Assembly: GCF_035575815.1 (NCBI RefSeq)
Contig: NZ_DATLXO010000146.1
Location: 1 to 17,271 of the forward strand
Origin: Iamia sp035575815
GTDB lineage: Bacteria; Actinomycetota; Acidimicrobiia; Acidimicrobiales; Iamiaceae
Reading direction: 5' to 3'
DNA length: 17,271 nucleotides
Below the pieces are notes generated by a model, which had not been told where the DNA came from, ran no database searches, and saw only the letters and a program-made list of their open reading frames with translations. Shown piece by piece: positions 6,162-12,392 of this stretch. The translations under genes were made by a program, and so were the position numbers. Numbering within the stretch: the first letter of the stretch is position 1; the number at the start of each line of letters is the position of its first letter.

Positions 6162-6805
6162 TCCTCCAGGACGGCATCGGTCGCGGTCACGAGGCGGGCG
6201 CGAGCCTCGGGGAGGTCGATGGTGCTCGAGTAGTAGCTGATCATCACCAGGTCGGCGCCCTGGCGGACCTCGAACCGGAGGTTAGGGACCTCGTCGTGGT
6301 CGTCCTCGCTGAGGCGCGAGCAGGAGGCGTCGCCCAGCCCCGGGTCGGCGCCCGGCGCTCCCGCGCAGCTGCTCTCGATGGACCTCGTCGCCTGCTCGAC
6401 GCCGGTGTCGGCGAAGTCGCCGAACCGGTAGACGCGGACGTCGAAGCTGGCATAGCCCTCCGGCCCAGTCGCCTGGCCGTCGGGGGTGCGGCTCGCGCAA
6501 GACGACTCGGTGTTCTGCGTGGCGTCGTCGCGCGTGGCCTCGGCCTCGCCGTTCGGCACCCACTCGGCGAGCCGCTCGCGACCGACGACGGCGCAGAGGT
6601 CGGCCGGCGCCGCGGGTGCGGGGACAGCGTCGGCCGGCCCCCCGGGCCCGAGGGTCCAGTACGCCACCACGGCGGCGACCACGACGACCATCAGCACCCC
6701 GCCCACCAGCAACATGACGACGAGGCTCGCACCGCGTCGGTCCGGCGGCGTCGATGCAGGCGGCGGCCCCGGCGATGGCTGACCGGAAGGCGTCGAGGTG
6801 GACAC
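6149..6805 (-). CDS. Single-pass membrane protein with DUF3558-like extracellular domain
   Basis: A 218-aa protein from GTG 6805 (GTG 6826 is an alternative; neither has a clear ribosome site, but TACCAC lies seven bases before 6805). A Pro/Ser-rich cytoplasmic start is followed by DRRGAS and a strong membrane helix (SLVVMLLVGGVLMVVVVAAV). The outer part begins DLCAVVGRERLAEWVP and carries four Cys likely paired in disulfides, with a DDATQNTESSCAS segment and a YASFDVRVYRF strand. The layout resembles actinobacterial DUF3558 lipoprotein-type domains, though here the anchor is a helix and no lipobox is seen. Function is unknown. It lies just downstream of a degraded ABC-transporter operon on the same strand and may once have been part of it. 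Confidence 0.72.
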   Translation of the reverse strand: MSTSTPSGQPSPGPPPASTPPDRRGASLVVMLLVGGVLMVVVVAAVVAYWTLGPGGPADAVPAPAAPADLCAVVGRERLAEWVPNGEAEATRDDATQNTESSCASRTPDGQATGPEGYASFDVRVYRFGDFADTGVEQATRSIESSCAGAPGADPGLGDASCSRLSEDDHDEVPNLRFEVRQGADLVMISYYSSTIDLPEARARLVTATDAVLEELEG

Positions 6806-6864
6806 GAGGCCCGTGGTACCCGTCACGGGAGGTGCCCACCCGCCGACCGACGCCCCGGCCGGCC

Positions 6865-7211
6865 GCCGTCGGGCGCCGGGTGGCGACCACCGCAGCGGCG
6901 AGCAGGGCGCTGGCGAGCGGGAGGGCGACGAGGCCGACCGGGACCTCCCACGGGACGACCAGGGGGATGGGCGGCAGGCCGCCACGAGCCGAGCCGTCGT
7001 AGACCGAGAAGGCGAGGGCGGCGAGCCCGATGCCCACGATCGCGGCGAGCACGGACGACGCGCCCGAGAGCACCAGGGCCTGGATGGCGCCGAGGGACGC
7101 GCGGGTGCCCTCCGGTGCCCCCTGCACCCAGAGCACCGCGTCCTCGGCACGGGTGGCGCCCAAGGCGAGGACGACGCCGGCCATCGTCACCAGGACGGCG
7201 AGCCGCGCACT
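6865..7211 (-). pseudogene. Remnant of an FtsX-like ABC permease C-terminus
   Basis: In one minus frame the translation reads LAVLVTMAGVVLALGATRA, then VLWVQGAPEGTRASLGAIQA, a long hydrophobic helix, and PPIPLVVPWEVP followed by a last helix ending ATRRPTA. This is the pattern of the last membrane helices of FtsX-like permeases. There is no N-terminal part, no stop after RRPTA in this frame, and the frame runs on as low-quality sequence into the next gene. GTG 7190 overlaps the stop of the PadR fragment (GTGA), so some translation could still occur. The likeliest reading is the 3' end of a deleted permease gene; a short new two-helix membrane protein is the alternative. Confidence 0.5.
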
Positions 7212-7501
7212 GCACCGGCATCGGCGGCCAGACGGGCCAGCAGGTCGGGCCCGGCGGCGCGCTGGCCCTTGCAGATCCCCTGGAGGTGGGCGACCAGCTC
7301 GCGCCGCTGCAGGTCGACCACGCTGAGTGCGGCCCGCAGGTCCTTGGCGGCGACGAGCAGCACGCGCAGCACCAGCTCGTCGCGAGGCGCCGGCCGGGGT
7401 GGCACCGACGCGAGCCACTGCTCGGCCCGGTCTCGGCCATCGGGGGTCAGGCGCCACCGTCGCCGGCGGGCGTCCGGTCGCGATTCCCGTCGCGGGAGCA
7501 A
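7187..7501 (-). pseudogene. Truncated PadR-family regulator
   Basis: The frame 7501 to 7187 contains WRLTPDGRDRAEQWLASV, then PRDELVLRVLLVAAKD, then a dimerisation helix around LQRRELVAHLQGICKGQRA and LLARLAADAGAVR. This is the second half of PadR regulators. The winged-helix DNA-binding half is missing: just upstream of the matching part lies palindromic repeat copy 2, whose sequence supplies the first residues of the frame. The other end breaks off at GAVR, where PadR proteins normally continue for about 20 residues, and the FtsX-like remnant begins there in another frame. PadR, ABC ATPase and FtsX-like permease genes commonly form one operon, so this looks like a deletion scar. Confidence 0.6.
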
Positions 7502-7530
7502 CGGGATCCGCGACCAGGTCGGGGGTTGGG
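7474..7530. repeat. Palindromic intergenic repeat, copy 2
   Basis: This is the partner of 6083-6140, in the same orientation. Its palindrome is better kept: GGTCGCG (7476-7482) pairs with CGCGACC (7509-7515), extended inward by TCCCG/CGGGA with two mismatches. It marks the point where the PadR fragment lost its N-terminal half. Confidence 0.65.
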
Positions 7531-7561
7531 GCCCCGGCCGAGGGACGGCGGGCGGGGGTTG

Positions 7562-7576
7562 CTACCATGTCGGTAG
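7562..7576. promoter_or_regulatory. Short dyad upstream of sufB
   Basis: CTACC (7562-7566) and GGTAG (7572-7576) are perfect five-base arms with a five-base spacer, within about 60 bases of the sufB start. TACCAT inside it could be a -10 box. A binding site for an Rrf2-type or other Fe-S regulator is possible, but no regulator gene lies nearby. Confidence 0.35.
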
Positions 7577-7623
7577 GAGAAATCCGCCCACCACGCCGGT
7601 CACCCGGCAGGAGGCAGCCACAC

Positions 7624-9021
7624 ATGGCAGTCCAGGATCTCGACCTCGGTCGCTACAAGCTCGGATGGTCCGACGAAGAGGACTACGTCTTCAAGCCCCG
7701 ACGGGGGCTGACCGAGGACAGCCTCCGCGAGATGTCGTGGATGAAGGGCGAGCCAGACTGGATGCTCGAGTACCGCCTGAACAGCTTCCGGCACTTCCAG
7801 CGTCGCCCGATGCCCAACTGGGGCGGCGACATGTCGCAGATCTTCTTCGACCAGATCTACTACTACATCAAGCCCACGAACGAGCAGGTCGACACGTGGG
7901 ACGAGCTGCCCGACGCCATCAAGAACACCTACGAGAAGCTGGGCATCCCCGAGGCCGAGCGCAAGTACCTCGCCGGGGTCACCGCCCAGTACGAGTCCGA
8001 GGTCGTGTTCCACCGGAACCGCTCGGACCTCGAGGAGAAGGGCATCATCTTCTGCGACATGGATACCGCCCTCCGGGAGCACCCCGAGCTGGTGAAGCCG
8101 TACTTCGGCACCGTGATCCCGAAGAACGACAACAAGTTCGCGTCGCTCAACTCCGCGGTGTGGTCCGGCGGCAGCTTCATCTACGTCCCCCCGGGCGTCG
8201 AGGTCGACATGCCGCTGCAGGCCTACTTCCGCATCAACGCCGAGAACATGGGCCAGTTCGAGCGCACCCTCATCATCGCCGATGAGGGCTCGAAGGTGCA
8301 CTACATCGAGGGCTGCTCGGCCCCGACCTACACCTCGGACTCGCTGCACTCGGCCGTGGTCGAGATCATCGTCAAGCCCTCGGCACGCGTCACCTACACG
8401 ACCATCCAGAACTGGTCGAACAACGTCTTCAACCTGGTCACCAAGCGGGCCCGGGTCGAGGCCGAGGGCCACATGGAGTGGATCGACGGCAACATCGGCA
8501 GCCGCCTCACCATGAAGTACCCGGCCGTCTGGCTGGTGGGCCCCAAGGCCACCGGCGAGGTGCTCTCCGTCGCCTACGCGGGTGAGGGCCAGCACCAGGA
8601 CACGGGGGCCAAGATGGTCCACGCCGCCCCCGAGACCTCGTCCAAGATCGTCTCCAAGTCGATCTCCTCCCACGGCGGTCGCACGTCGTACCGCGGCCTC
8701 GTCCGGGTCGAGGACGACGCCTACGGCTGCAAGAGCCACGTCCAGTGCGACGCCCTGATCCTCGACGAGGACTCGGTCTCGGACACCTACCCCTACATGG
8801 AGGTCGGCGCCCGCGACGCCCGCATCGGCCACGAGGCCACCGTGTCTCGCGTCGCCGATGAGCAGCTCTTCTACCTGATGAGCCGCGGCCTCACCGAGGA
8901 GCAGGCCATGGGCATGGTCGTGAACGGCTTCATCGAGCCCGTCACCCGCACCCTGCCGATGGAGTACGCCGTCGAGTGGAGCCGCCTCATCGAGCTGCAA
9001 ATGGAAGGCAGCGTCGGCTGA
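7624..9021 (+). CDS. sufB: Fe-S cluster assembly scaffold protein SufB
   Basis: A 465-aa SufB, a subunit of the cytoplasmic SufBC2D complex on which Fe-S clusters are built. Characteristic stretches include SSLN-like SLNSAVWSGGSFIYVPPGV, the beta-helix core, YGCKSHVQCDALIL and IGHEATVSRV. Cys375 in VQCDAL corresponds to the essential E. coli Cys405, and His403-Glu404 to E. coli His433-Glu434, with the same 28-residue spacing. The start is ATG 7624 with AGGAGG at 7609-7614; an upstream in-frame extension is non-coding in character. Codon use is less extreme than in neighbours (AAG and AAC rich), as expected for a highly expressed gene. The next suf-cluster gene is 177 bases downstream, across hairpins and a degraded micro-ORF repeat. 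Confidence 0.97.
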   Translation: MAVQDLDLGRYKLGWSDEEDYVFKPRRGLTEDSLREMSWMKGEPDWMLEYRLNSFRHFQRRPMPNWGGDMSQIFFDQIYYYIKPTNEQVDTWDELPDAIKNTYEKLGIPEAERKYLAGVTAQYESEVVFHRNRSDLEEKGIIFCDMDTALREHPELVKPYFGTVIPKNDNKFASLNSAVWSGGSFIYVPPGVEVDMPLQAYFRINAENMGQFERTLIIADEGSKVHYIEGCSAPTYTSDSLHSAVVEIIVKPSARVTYTTIQNWSNNVFNLVTKRARVEAEGHMEWIDGNIGSRLTMKYPAVWLVGPKATGEVLSVAYAGEGQHQDTGAKMVHAAPETSSKIVSKSISSHGGRTSYRGLVRVEDDAYGCKSHVQCDALILDEDSVSDTYPYMEVGARDARIGHEATVSRVADEQLFYLMSRGLTEEQAMGMVVNGFIEPVTRTLPMEYAVEWSRLIELQMEGSVG

Positions 9022-9070
9022 GCGAGCGCCAGCGAGCTCGGCCGACCCTCTCAGGGCGGCGGGTGGGGTC
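9018..9070 (+). repeat. Degenerate copy of the stop-codon-linked repeat
   Basis: The sufB stop codon opens TGAGCGAGCGCCAGCGAGC, followed later by CTCTCAGGGCGGCG. This parallels TGAGCGAGCGCCGCGAGCG ... CTCTCTGGCGGCG after the ferredoxin gene and the antitoxin-toxin copy. Read from CTG 9018 (overlapping the stop as CTGA) it gives LSERQRARPTLSGRR and ends at TAG 9096 without a following start codon, so the coupling function appears lost here. Confidence 0.5.
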
Positions 9071-9113
9071 GGTGGACGTGGAGGGCTCGGTCGGGTAGGT
9101 CGGCGCAGCCGAC
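9042..9113 (+). terminator. Hairpins after sufB, possible partial terminator
   Basis: CCGACCC (9042-9048) pairs with GGGTCGG (9066-9072), and GTCGGC (9099-9104) pairs with GCCGAC (9108-9113) around a three-base loop. No T-run follows. They could reduce read-through from sufB into the rest of the cluster, which has its own promoter signals. Confidence 0.35.
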
Positions 9114-9186
9114 GCCTCGTCTGAGCGGTCGCCCCCCACCGGTGCGATCCGGGCGGGGTGACTGCCGGGCGAGGTGTCCCAGGCGG

Positions 9187-9192
9187 CACAAT
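9187..9192 (+). promoter_or_regulatory. Leaderless -10 box of the four-Cys protein gene
   Basis: CACAAT is followed after six bases by GTG 9199, the same geometry as other promoters in this window. Confidence 0.4.
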
Positions 9193-9198
9193 GGGCGG

Positions 9199-9561
9199 GT
9201 GCCCATGCGCCAGGACTGCAAGTTCTTCGAGTCGAGGACGTACCGCAACGGCGAGACCGTGCGGAAGTGCGACCTCGACCTCGCCCCCGAGGCGCCGTGG
9301 CGGTGCCCGGCCGACTGCGCCGCCTTCCAGCGGCGCCTCGCGGATGTGAACTGGAGCCACGGCACCCTCGTCACGCCCCGCACACCGGCTGAGCCGCCGG
9401 GCCTCGACGAGCGGGGCGCCGAGATCGCGGCCCTGCTCGACGCGGCGGAGGACATCGTCAACGCCGCCGCGCCGCAGGTGCTCGCCGACGTCGAGAAGGA
9501 CCGCGCCAAGGGTTCGCGGATGGCCCGCATCAAGGGCCTCTTCCGCCGCGACAAAGGTTGA
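9199..9561 (+). CDS. Small four-cysteine protein within the suf cluster
   Basis: A 120-aa protein from GTG 9199 (ATG 9205 is the alternative, two codons later). The N-terminal 45 residues hold four Cys at 7, 24, 36 and 40: DCKFFESRTY, VRKCDLDLAPEAPWRCPADCAAF. The spacing C-x16-C-x11-C-x3-C suggests a metal or Fe-S site. The C-terminal half (about 72-120) is a charged helix, EIAALLDAAEDIVNAAAPQVLADVEKD, ending in a basic tail RMARIKGLFRRDKG that could bind RNA, DNA or membrane. I do not know a described family with this layout. Its place between sufB and sufD suggests a role in, or dependence on, Fe-S assembly, such as cluster transfer or a zinc-bound accessory. That role is inference; coding status is well supported by the pattern. 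Confidence 0.75.
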   Translation: MPMRQDCKFFESRTYRNGETVRKCDLDLAPEAPWRCPADCAAFQRRLADVNWSHGTLVTPRTPAEPPGLDERGAEIAALLDAAEDIVNAAAPQVLADVEKDRAKGSRMARIKGLFRRDKG

Positions 9562-9577
9562 CCGCCGCTCAACTTTG
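9552..9577 (+). terminator. Hairpin at the end of the four-Cys gene
   Basis: CAAAGGTTGA (9552-9561, including the stop) can pair with TCAACTTTG (9569-9577) with one bulged base. The right arm belongs to the tandem repeat that follows. Confidence 0.4.
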
Positions 9578-9700
9578 TACGGGCGAACGCGCCAGGGAGG
9601 GCCAAGACCCCAAAGTTTGAGGCGCCTCGCCGGGCCGCCGCTCAACTTTGTACGGGTGAACGCGCCACGAAGGGTCGAGCGTCCAAAGCTCGCGCCGTGC
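9562..9700 (+). repeat. Two tandem ~73-bp units upstream of sufD
   Basis: CCGCCGCTCAACTTTG followed by TACGGGCGAACGCGCCA at 9562-9594 recurs at 9635-9667 with a single change in 33 bases. Each unit goes on with a diverged half containing CCAAAG (9610-9615 and 9682-9687 approximately). CTCAACTTTG and CAAAGTTTGAG (9611-9621) are near reverse complements, so units can fold on themselves or on each other. The block fills the gap between the four-Cys gene and sufD. Confidence 0.65.
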
Positions 9701-9741
9701 CGTGACCGGGCTCCGACGTTCGGTCCTGGAGATCCGGCCGG

Positions 9742-9747
9742 TAGCCT
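9742..9747 (+). promoter_or_regulatory. Candidate -10 box for sufD
   Basis: TAGCCT with a weak TTCGGT (9719-9724) 17 bases upstream. It would give a leader of roughly 35 bases containing the GGAGAA ribosome site at 9778-9783. Confidence 0.35.
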
Positions 9748-9788
9748 CCGGGAGTCGGCCACTCGCCCGTCACCACCGGAGAACCACC

Positions 9789-11021
9789 CTGAGTCCCAGC
9801 CTTGACATCGTGGCCGCCCTGCCCGGGGATCCCACACGGCGCACCGCCGCCGCCGAGCGGGCGGTGGCGGCCGGGATGCCGAGCCCCGAGGCCGAGGAGT
9901 GGCGCTACAGCCGGGTCGACGAGCTCGACCTCGATGCCTTCACGATCGTGGCCGCGGTGCCCGCCTACGATGCCGGGCCCGTGCCCGACGCCCGCTGGGC
10001 CGCCGAGGTCACCCTCGTCGACGGGTGGGCCCAGAGCGTCGTCGTCCACGACGACGCGGTGAGCGTGACCACCGGCGACGACGCCGCCCTCGGCACGGTC
10101 ATGGGCGAGGCCCACGACGCCCTCGTCGAGTGGTCGGTGGCCCTGGCCCCCGAGCCGGTGGTCATCCGCATCCGCCGTGGTGCGGTGGTGGCGGACCCGA
10201 TCCTCGTGCGCACCGTCGGTGTCACCCCCGACGGGCTCTCCGCGCCCCGCATCCTCGTCGTCGTCGAGGAGGGCGCCCAGGCGTCGGTGGTCGAGCACCA
10301 GAGCTCCGGTGAGGCCTCCGGGCTGGTCCTCTCGCTCGTCGAGCTCGACGTGGCCGACCGGGCCCGGCTGTCCTACACCAGCGCCCAGCAGCACGGTCCG
10401 CAGGTGTGGCAGATCGCCAACCAGGTGGCCCGGGTCGGCCAGGAGGGATCGCTGACCTCCGCCCTAGTCGCCCTGGGCGGCGACTACACCCGGGTCCGCA
10501 CCGACTGCCGGCTCGAGGGCCGCGGGGCATCGGGTGACCTCCTGGCCGCCTACTTCGGCGAGCGGGACCAGACCCTCGACTTCCGGACCTTCCAGGACCA
10601 CATGGCCCCCGACACCACCTCCGACCTGCTCTTCAAGGGCGCCGTCGGAGGTCGGTCGCGCTCGATCTACACCGGGCTCATCACCGTGCGGCCCAACGCT
10701 CGGGGCACCGACGCCCACCAGACCAACCGCAACCTGAAGCTGTCGGAGGAGGCGTGGGCCGAGTCGGTGCCCAACCTCGAGATCCAGAACAACGACGTGC
10801 GGTGCTCTCACGCCTCGACCGTCGGGCCCATCGACGAGGACCAGCGCTTCTACCTCGAGAGCCGGGGGGTGCCGCCCGAGGTGGCCGAGCGCCTCGTCGT
10901 CTCGGGCTTCTTCGCCGACGTGCTGGCCCGGATGCCGGCCCCCGCCCCGGTGCTCGCCGCGGTCGGCGCCGCGATCGAGGAACGCCTCGACCGCCAGGCC
11001 GCAGCCGAGGTCTCCGCGTGA
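9789..11021 (+). CDS. sufD: Fe-S cluster assembly protein SufD
   Basis: A SufD paralogue of SufB, about 410 aa, second scaffold subunit of SufBC2D. EEWRYSRVDELDLDAF near the start, the beta-helix core, FKGAVGGRSRSIYTGLI, DAHQTNRNL and DVRCSHASTVGPIDEDQRFYL are typical; His341 in CSH matches the functional E. coli His360. The start is uncertain. CTG 9789 has GGAGAA five bases upstream and gives the right N-terminal length for the family (LSPSLDIVAALPGDP). GTG 9810 lacks a ribosome site, and GTG 9702 would include a stretch that looks like promoter and leader. The stop overlaps the Rieske gene start (GTGA), so the two are translationally coupled. Confidence 0.94.
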   Translation: MSPSLDIVAALPGDPTRRTAAAERAVAAGMPSPEAEEWRYSRVDELDLDAFTIVAAVPAYDAGPVPDARWAAEVTLVDGWAQSVVVHDDAVSVTTGDDAALGTVMGEAHDALVEWSVALAPEPVVIRIRRGAVVADPILVRTVGVTPDGLSAPRILVVVEEGAQASVVEHQSSGEASGLVLSLVELDVADRARLSYTSAQQHGPQVWQIANQVARVGQEGSLTSALVALGGDYTRVRTDCRLEGRGASGDLLAAYFGERDQTLDFRTFQDHMAPDTTSDLLFKGAVGGRSRSIYTGLITVRPNARGTDAHQTNRNLKLSEEAWAESVPNLEIQNNDVRCSHASTVGPIDEDQRFYLESRGVPPEVAERLVVSGFFADVLARMPAPAPVLAAVGAAIEERLDRQAAAEVSA

Positions 11022-11338
11022 CGACCCGCCAGCGCGTGTGCGCCGCCTCCGAGGTCGCCGACGGCACCGCCCATCGGGTCGAGGTCGACGGGCATCCCAT
11101 TGCCGTCGTCCGCTGCGGCGACGGGCTGTTCGCGGTCGGAGACACGTGCAGCCACCAGCGCATCTCGCTCTCGGAGGGCGACGTGCTCTGTGCCGACCAG
11201 CAGATCGAGTGCTGGAAGCACGGCTCGGCGTTCTCGCTGGTCACCGGCGAGCCCTCGTCCCTGCCGGCCCTCAAGCCGATACCCGTCTTCCCCCTCGAGG
11301 TCGACGGCGACGACGTCTACGTGGAGGTCCCCTCATGA
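11018..11338 (+). CDS. Rieske [2Fe-2S] ferredoxin of the suf cluster
   Basis: A 106-aa Rieske-fold protein starting at GTG 11018, which overlaps the sufD TGA. The cluster ligands are visible: Cys44 and His46 in DTCSHQRISLSEGD, and Cys65 and His68 in IECWKHGSAFSL. It resembles the ferredoxin subunits of ring-hydroxylating dioxygenases and NirD-like proteins. A gene of this kind between sufD and sufC is a usual feature of actinobacterial suf operons, where it may act as electron carrier or cluster acceptor; its exact role is not established to my knowledge. Its stop codon overlaps the start of a 24-codon micro-ORF that leads into sufC. Confidence 0.92.
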   Translation: MTTRQRVCAASEVADGTAHRVEVDGHPIAVVRCGDGLFAVGDTCSHQRISLSEGDVLCADQQIECWKHGSAFSLVTGEPSSLPALKPIPVFPLEVDGDDVYVEVPS

Positions 11339-11409
11339 GCGAGCGCCGCGAGCGAAGCAGTCGGTACGTGCTCTCTGGCGGCGAAACCCTGGAGGGGGTG
11401 CACCGATGA
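11335..11409 (+). CDS. 24-codon linker micro-ORF between ferredoxin and sufC
   Basis: ATG 11335 overlaps the ferredoxin stop (ATGA), and the TGA at 11407-11409 overlaps the sufC start (ATGA). The peptide begins MSERRERSSRYVLSGG and ends LEGVHR. It is the short relative of the 44-codon ORF between antitoxin and toxin, with the same ends, the same double overlap and a length difference of exactly 20 codons. ATGAGCGAGC occurs at both borders (11335-11344 and 11406-11415). GGAGG at 11391-11395 inside it is the sufC ribosome site. Most likely it keeps ribosomes moving from ferredoxin to sufC; a functional peptide is possible but unproven. Confidence 0.5.
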   Translation: MSERRERSSRYVLSGGETLEGVHR

Positions 11410-12251
11410 GCGAGCTGGTCATCGAAGGGCTGCGGGCCACCGTCGGCGGCACCGAGATCCTCACCGGCATCGACCTGACGGTGCGCTCGGGCGAGGTGCA
11501 CGCGGTGATGGGCCCCAACGGGGCCGGCAAGTCCACCCTCTCCCACGTGCTGATGGGCCGCCCCGGCTACGAGGTCACCAGCGGCACCGCCACCCTCGAC
11601 GGCATCGACTTGCTCGGACTCCCCGCCTGGGAGCGGGCCCAGGCCGGGCTGTTCCTCGTGATGCAGTACCCGACAGAGGTGCCGGGCGTGTCGCTGATCG
11701 ACTCGCTCTCCGCGTCCTTCGCCGCCTCCGGACGCCCCACCGACGACATGCGGGCGCGGATGGTCGACGAGGCCGAGCGCATCGGCTTCGACGAGAAGTT
11801 CCTCGACCGGCCCCTCAACGTCGACCTCTCCGGCGGCGAGAAGAAGCGCAACGAGACCCTCCAGCTGAGCGTGCTCGAGCCCCGGTTCGCGATCCTCGAC
11901 GAGCTCGACTCGGGCCTCGACATCGACGCCCTGCGGGCATGCTCGGCCCGGGTCGAGGCCGCCACCGAGACCGGCCTCGGCGTGCTCTGCATCACCCACT
12001 ACACCCGGGTGCTGGCCGAGCTGCGGGCCGACCGGGTGCACATCTTGGTGCGGGGCGAGATCCGCGCCAGCGGCGGCCCCGAGCTGGCCGACCGGCTCGA
12101 GGCCGAGGGCTACACGGCCTGGATCCGTCCCGAGGACGAGATGGCGCCGTCGGCCCCCCGCCCCGTGGACGTGTTCGGTGAGGGCTCCTTCGCCGACCAG
12201 CAGCCCGTGGTCGAGGACCCCTTCGGCCCCGGTCCCTTCGCCGCCGGCTGA
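11406..12251 (+). CDS. sufC: Fe-S assembly ATPase SufC
   Basis: A 281-aa ABC-type ATPase that energises the SufBC2D scaffold in the cytoplasm. Walker A is GPNGAGKST (36-44), the signature LSGGE is at 141-145 in NVDLSGGEKKRNE, Walker B with catalytic Glu is LDELDSGLD (Asp165, Glu166), and the switch His198 lies in ITHYTR. SufC-specific stretches such as MGRPGYEV and QYPTEVPGVSLIDSL are present. ATG 11406 has GGAGG at 11391-11395. The C-terminus extends about 30 residues past the usual end with an acidic, proline-rich tail (VDVFGEG ... FGPGPFAAG) of unknown role. It is the last gene of the cluster here; SufS, SufU and SufT genes are not downstream as in many actinobacteria. A strong terminator follows. 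Confidence 0.96.
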   Translation: MSELVIEGLRATVGGTEILTGIDLTVRSGEVHAVMGPNGAGKSTLSHVLMGRPGYEVTSGTATLDGIDLLGLPAWERAQAGLFLVMQYPTEVPGVSLIDSLSASFAASGRPTDDMRARMVDEAERIGFDEKFLDRPLNVDLSGGEKKRNETLQLSVLEPRFAILDELDSGLDIDALRACSARVEAATETGLGVLCITHYTRVLAELRADRVHILVRGEIRASGGPELADRLEAEGYTAWIRPEDEMAPSAPRPVDVFGEGSFADQQPVVEDPFGPGPFAAG

Positions 12252-12340
12252 CCGACCCTCCCGTGGTGGTGGTGCCCCCAGGCTTGCCACTCCCCCGGGA
12301 ACTGCCACCCTCCTGTACGCCCGGTCCGTGCCCGGGCGCG

Positions 12341-12372
12341 CACCGGCCCCGGCCAAGAGGCCGGGGCCGGTG
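12341..12372. terminator. Strong bidirectional terminator hairpin
   Basis: CACCGGCCCCGGCC (12341-12354) and GGCCGGGGCCGGTG (12359-12372) form a perfect 14-bp GC stem with an AAGA loop. It lies between the convergent sufC and surface-protein genes. Confidence 0.8.
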
Positions 12373-12392
12373 GGCTCTGAGTGTCGGGACCG

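Noticed and set aside
6806..7625. One long minus-strand protein joining PadR-like, membrane and DUF3558-like parts
   Set aside because: The recognisable parts lie in three different frames, so no single open frame encodes them together. A fusion protein would need frameshifts that I have no reason to assume.
7600..9837. A 745-codon open frame on the minus strand across sufB and the start of sufD
   Set aside because: It is antisense to clearly conserved SufB and has the Val/Gly/Asp/Leu-rich composition expected of a shadow frame in high-GC DNA. It has no recognisable domain.
11100..11405. A longer sufC reading in frame from 11100
   Set aside because: It would run out of frame through the Rieske gene. 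SufC homology and the GGAGG ribosome site both support ATG 11406.
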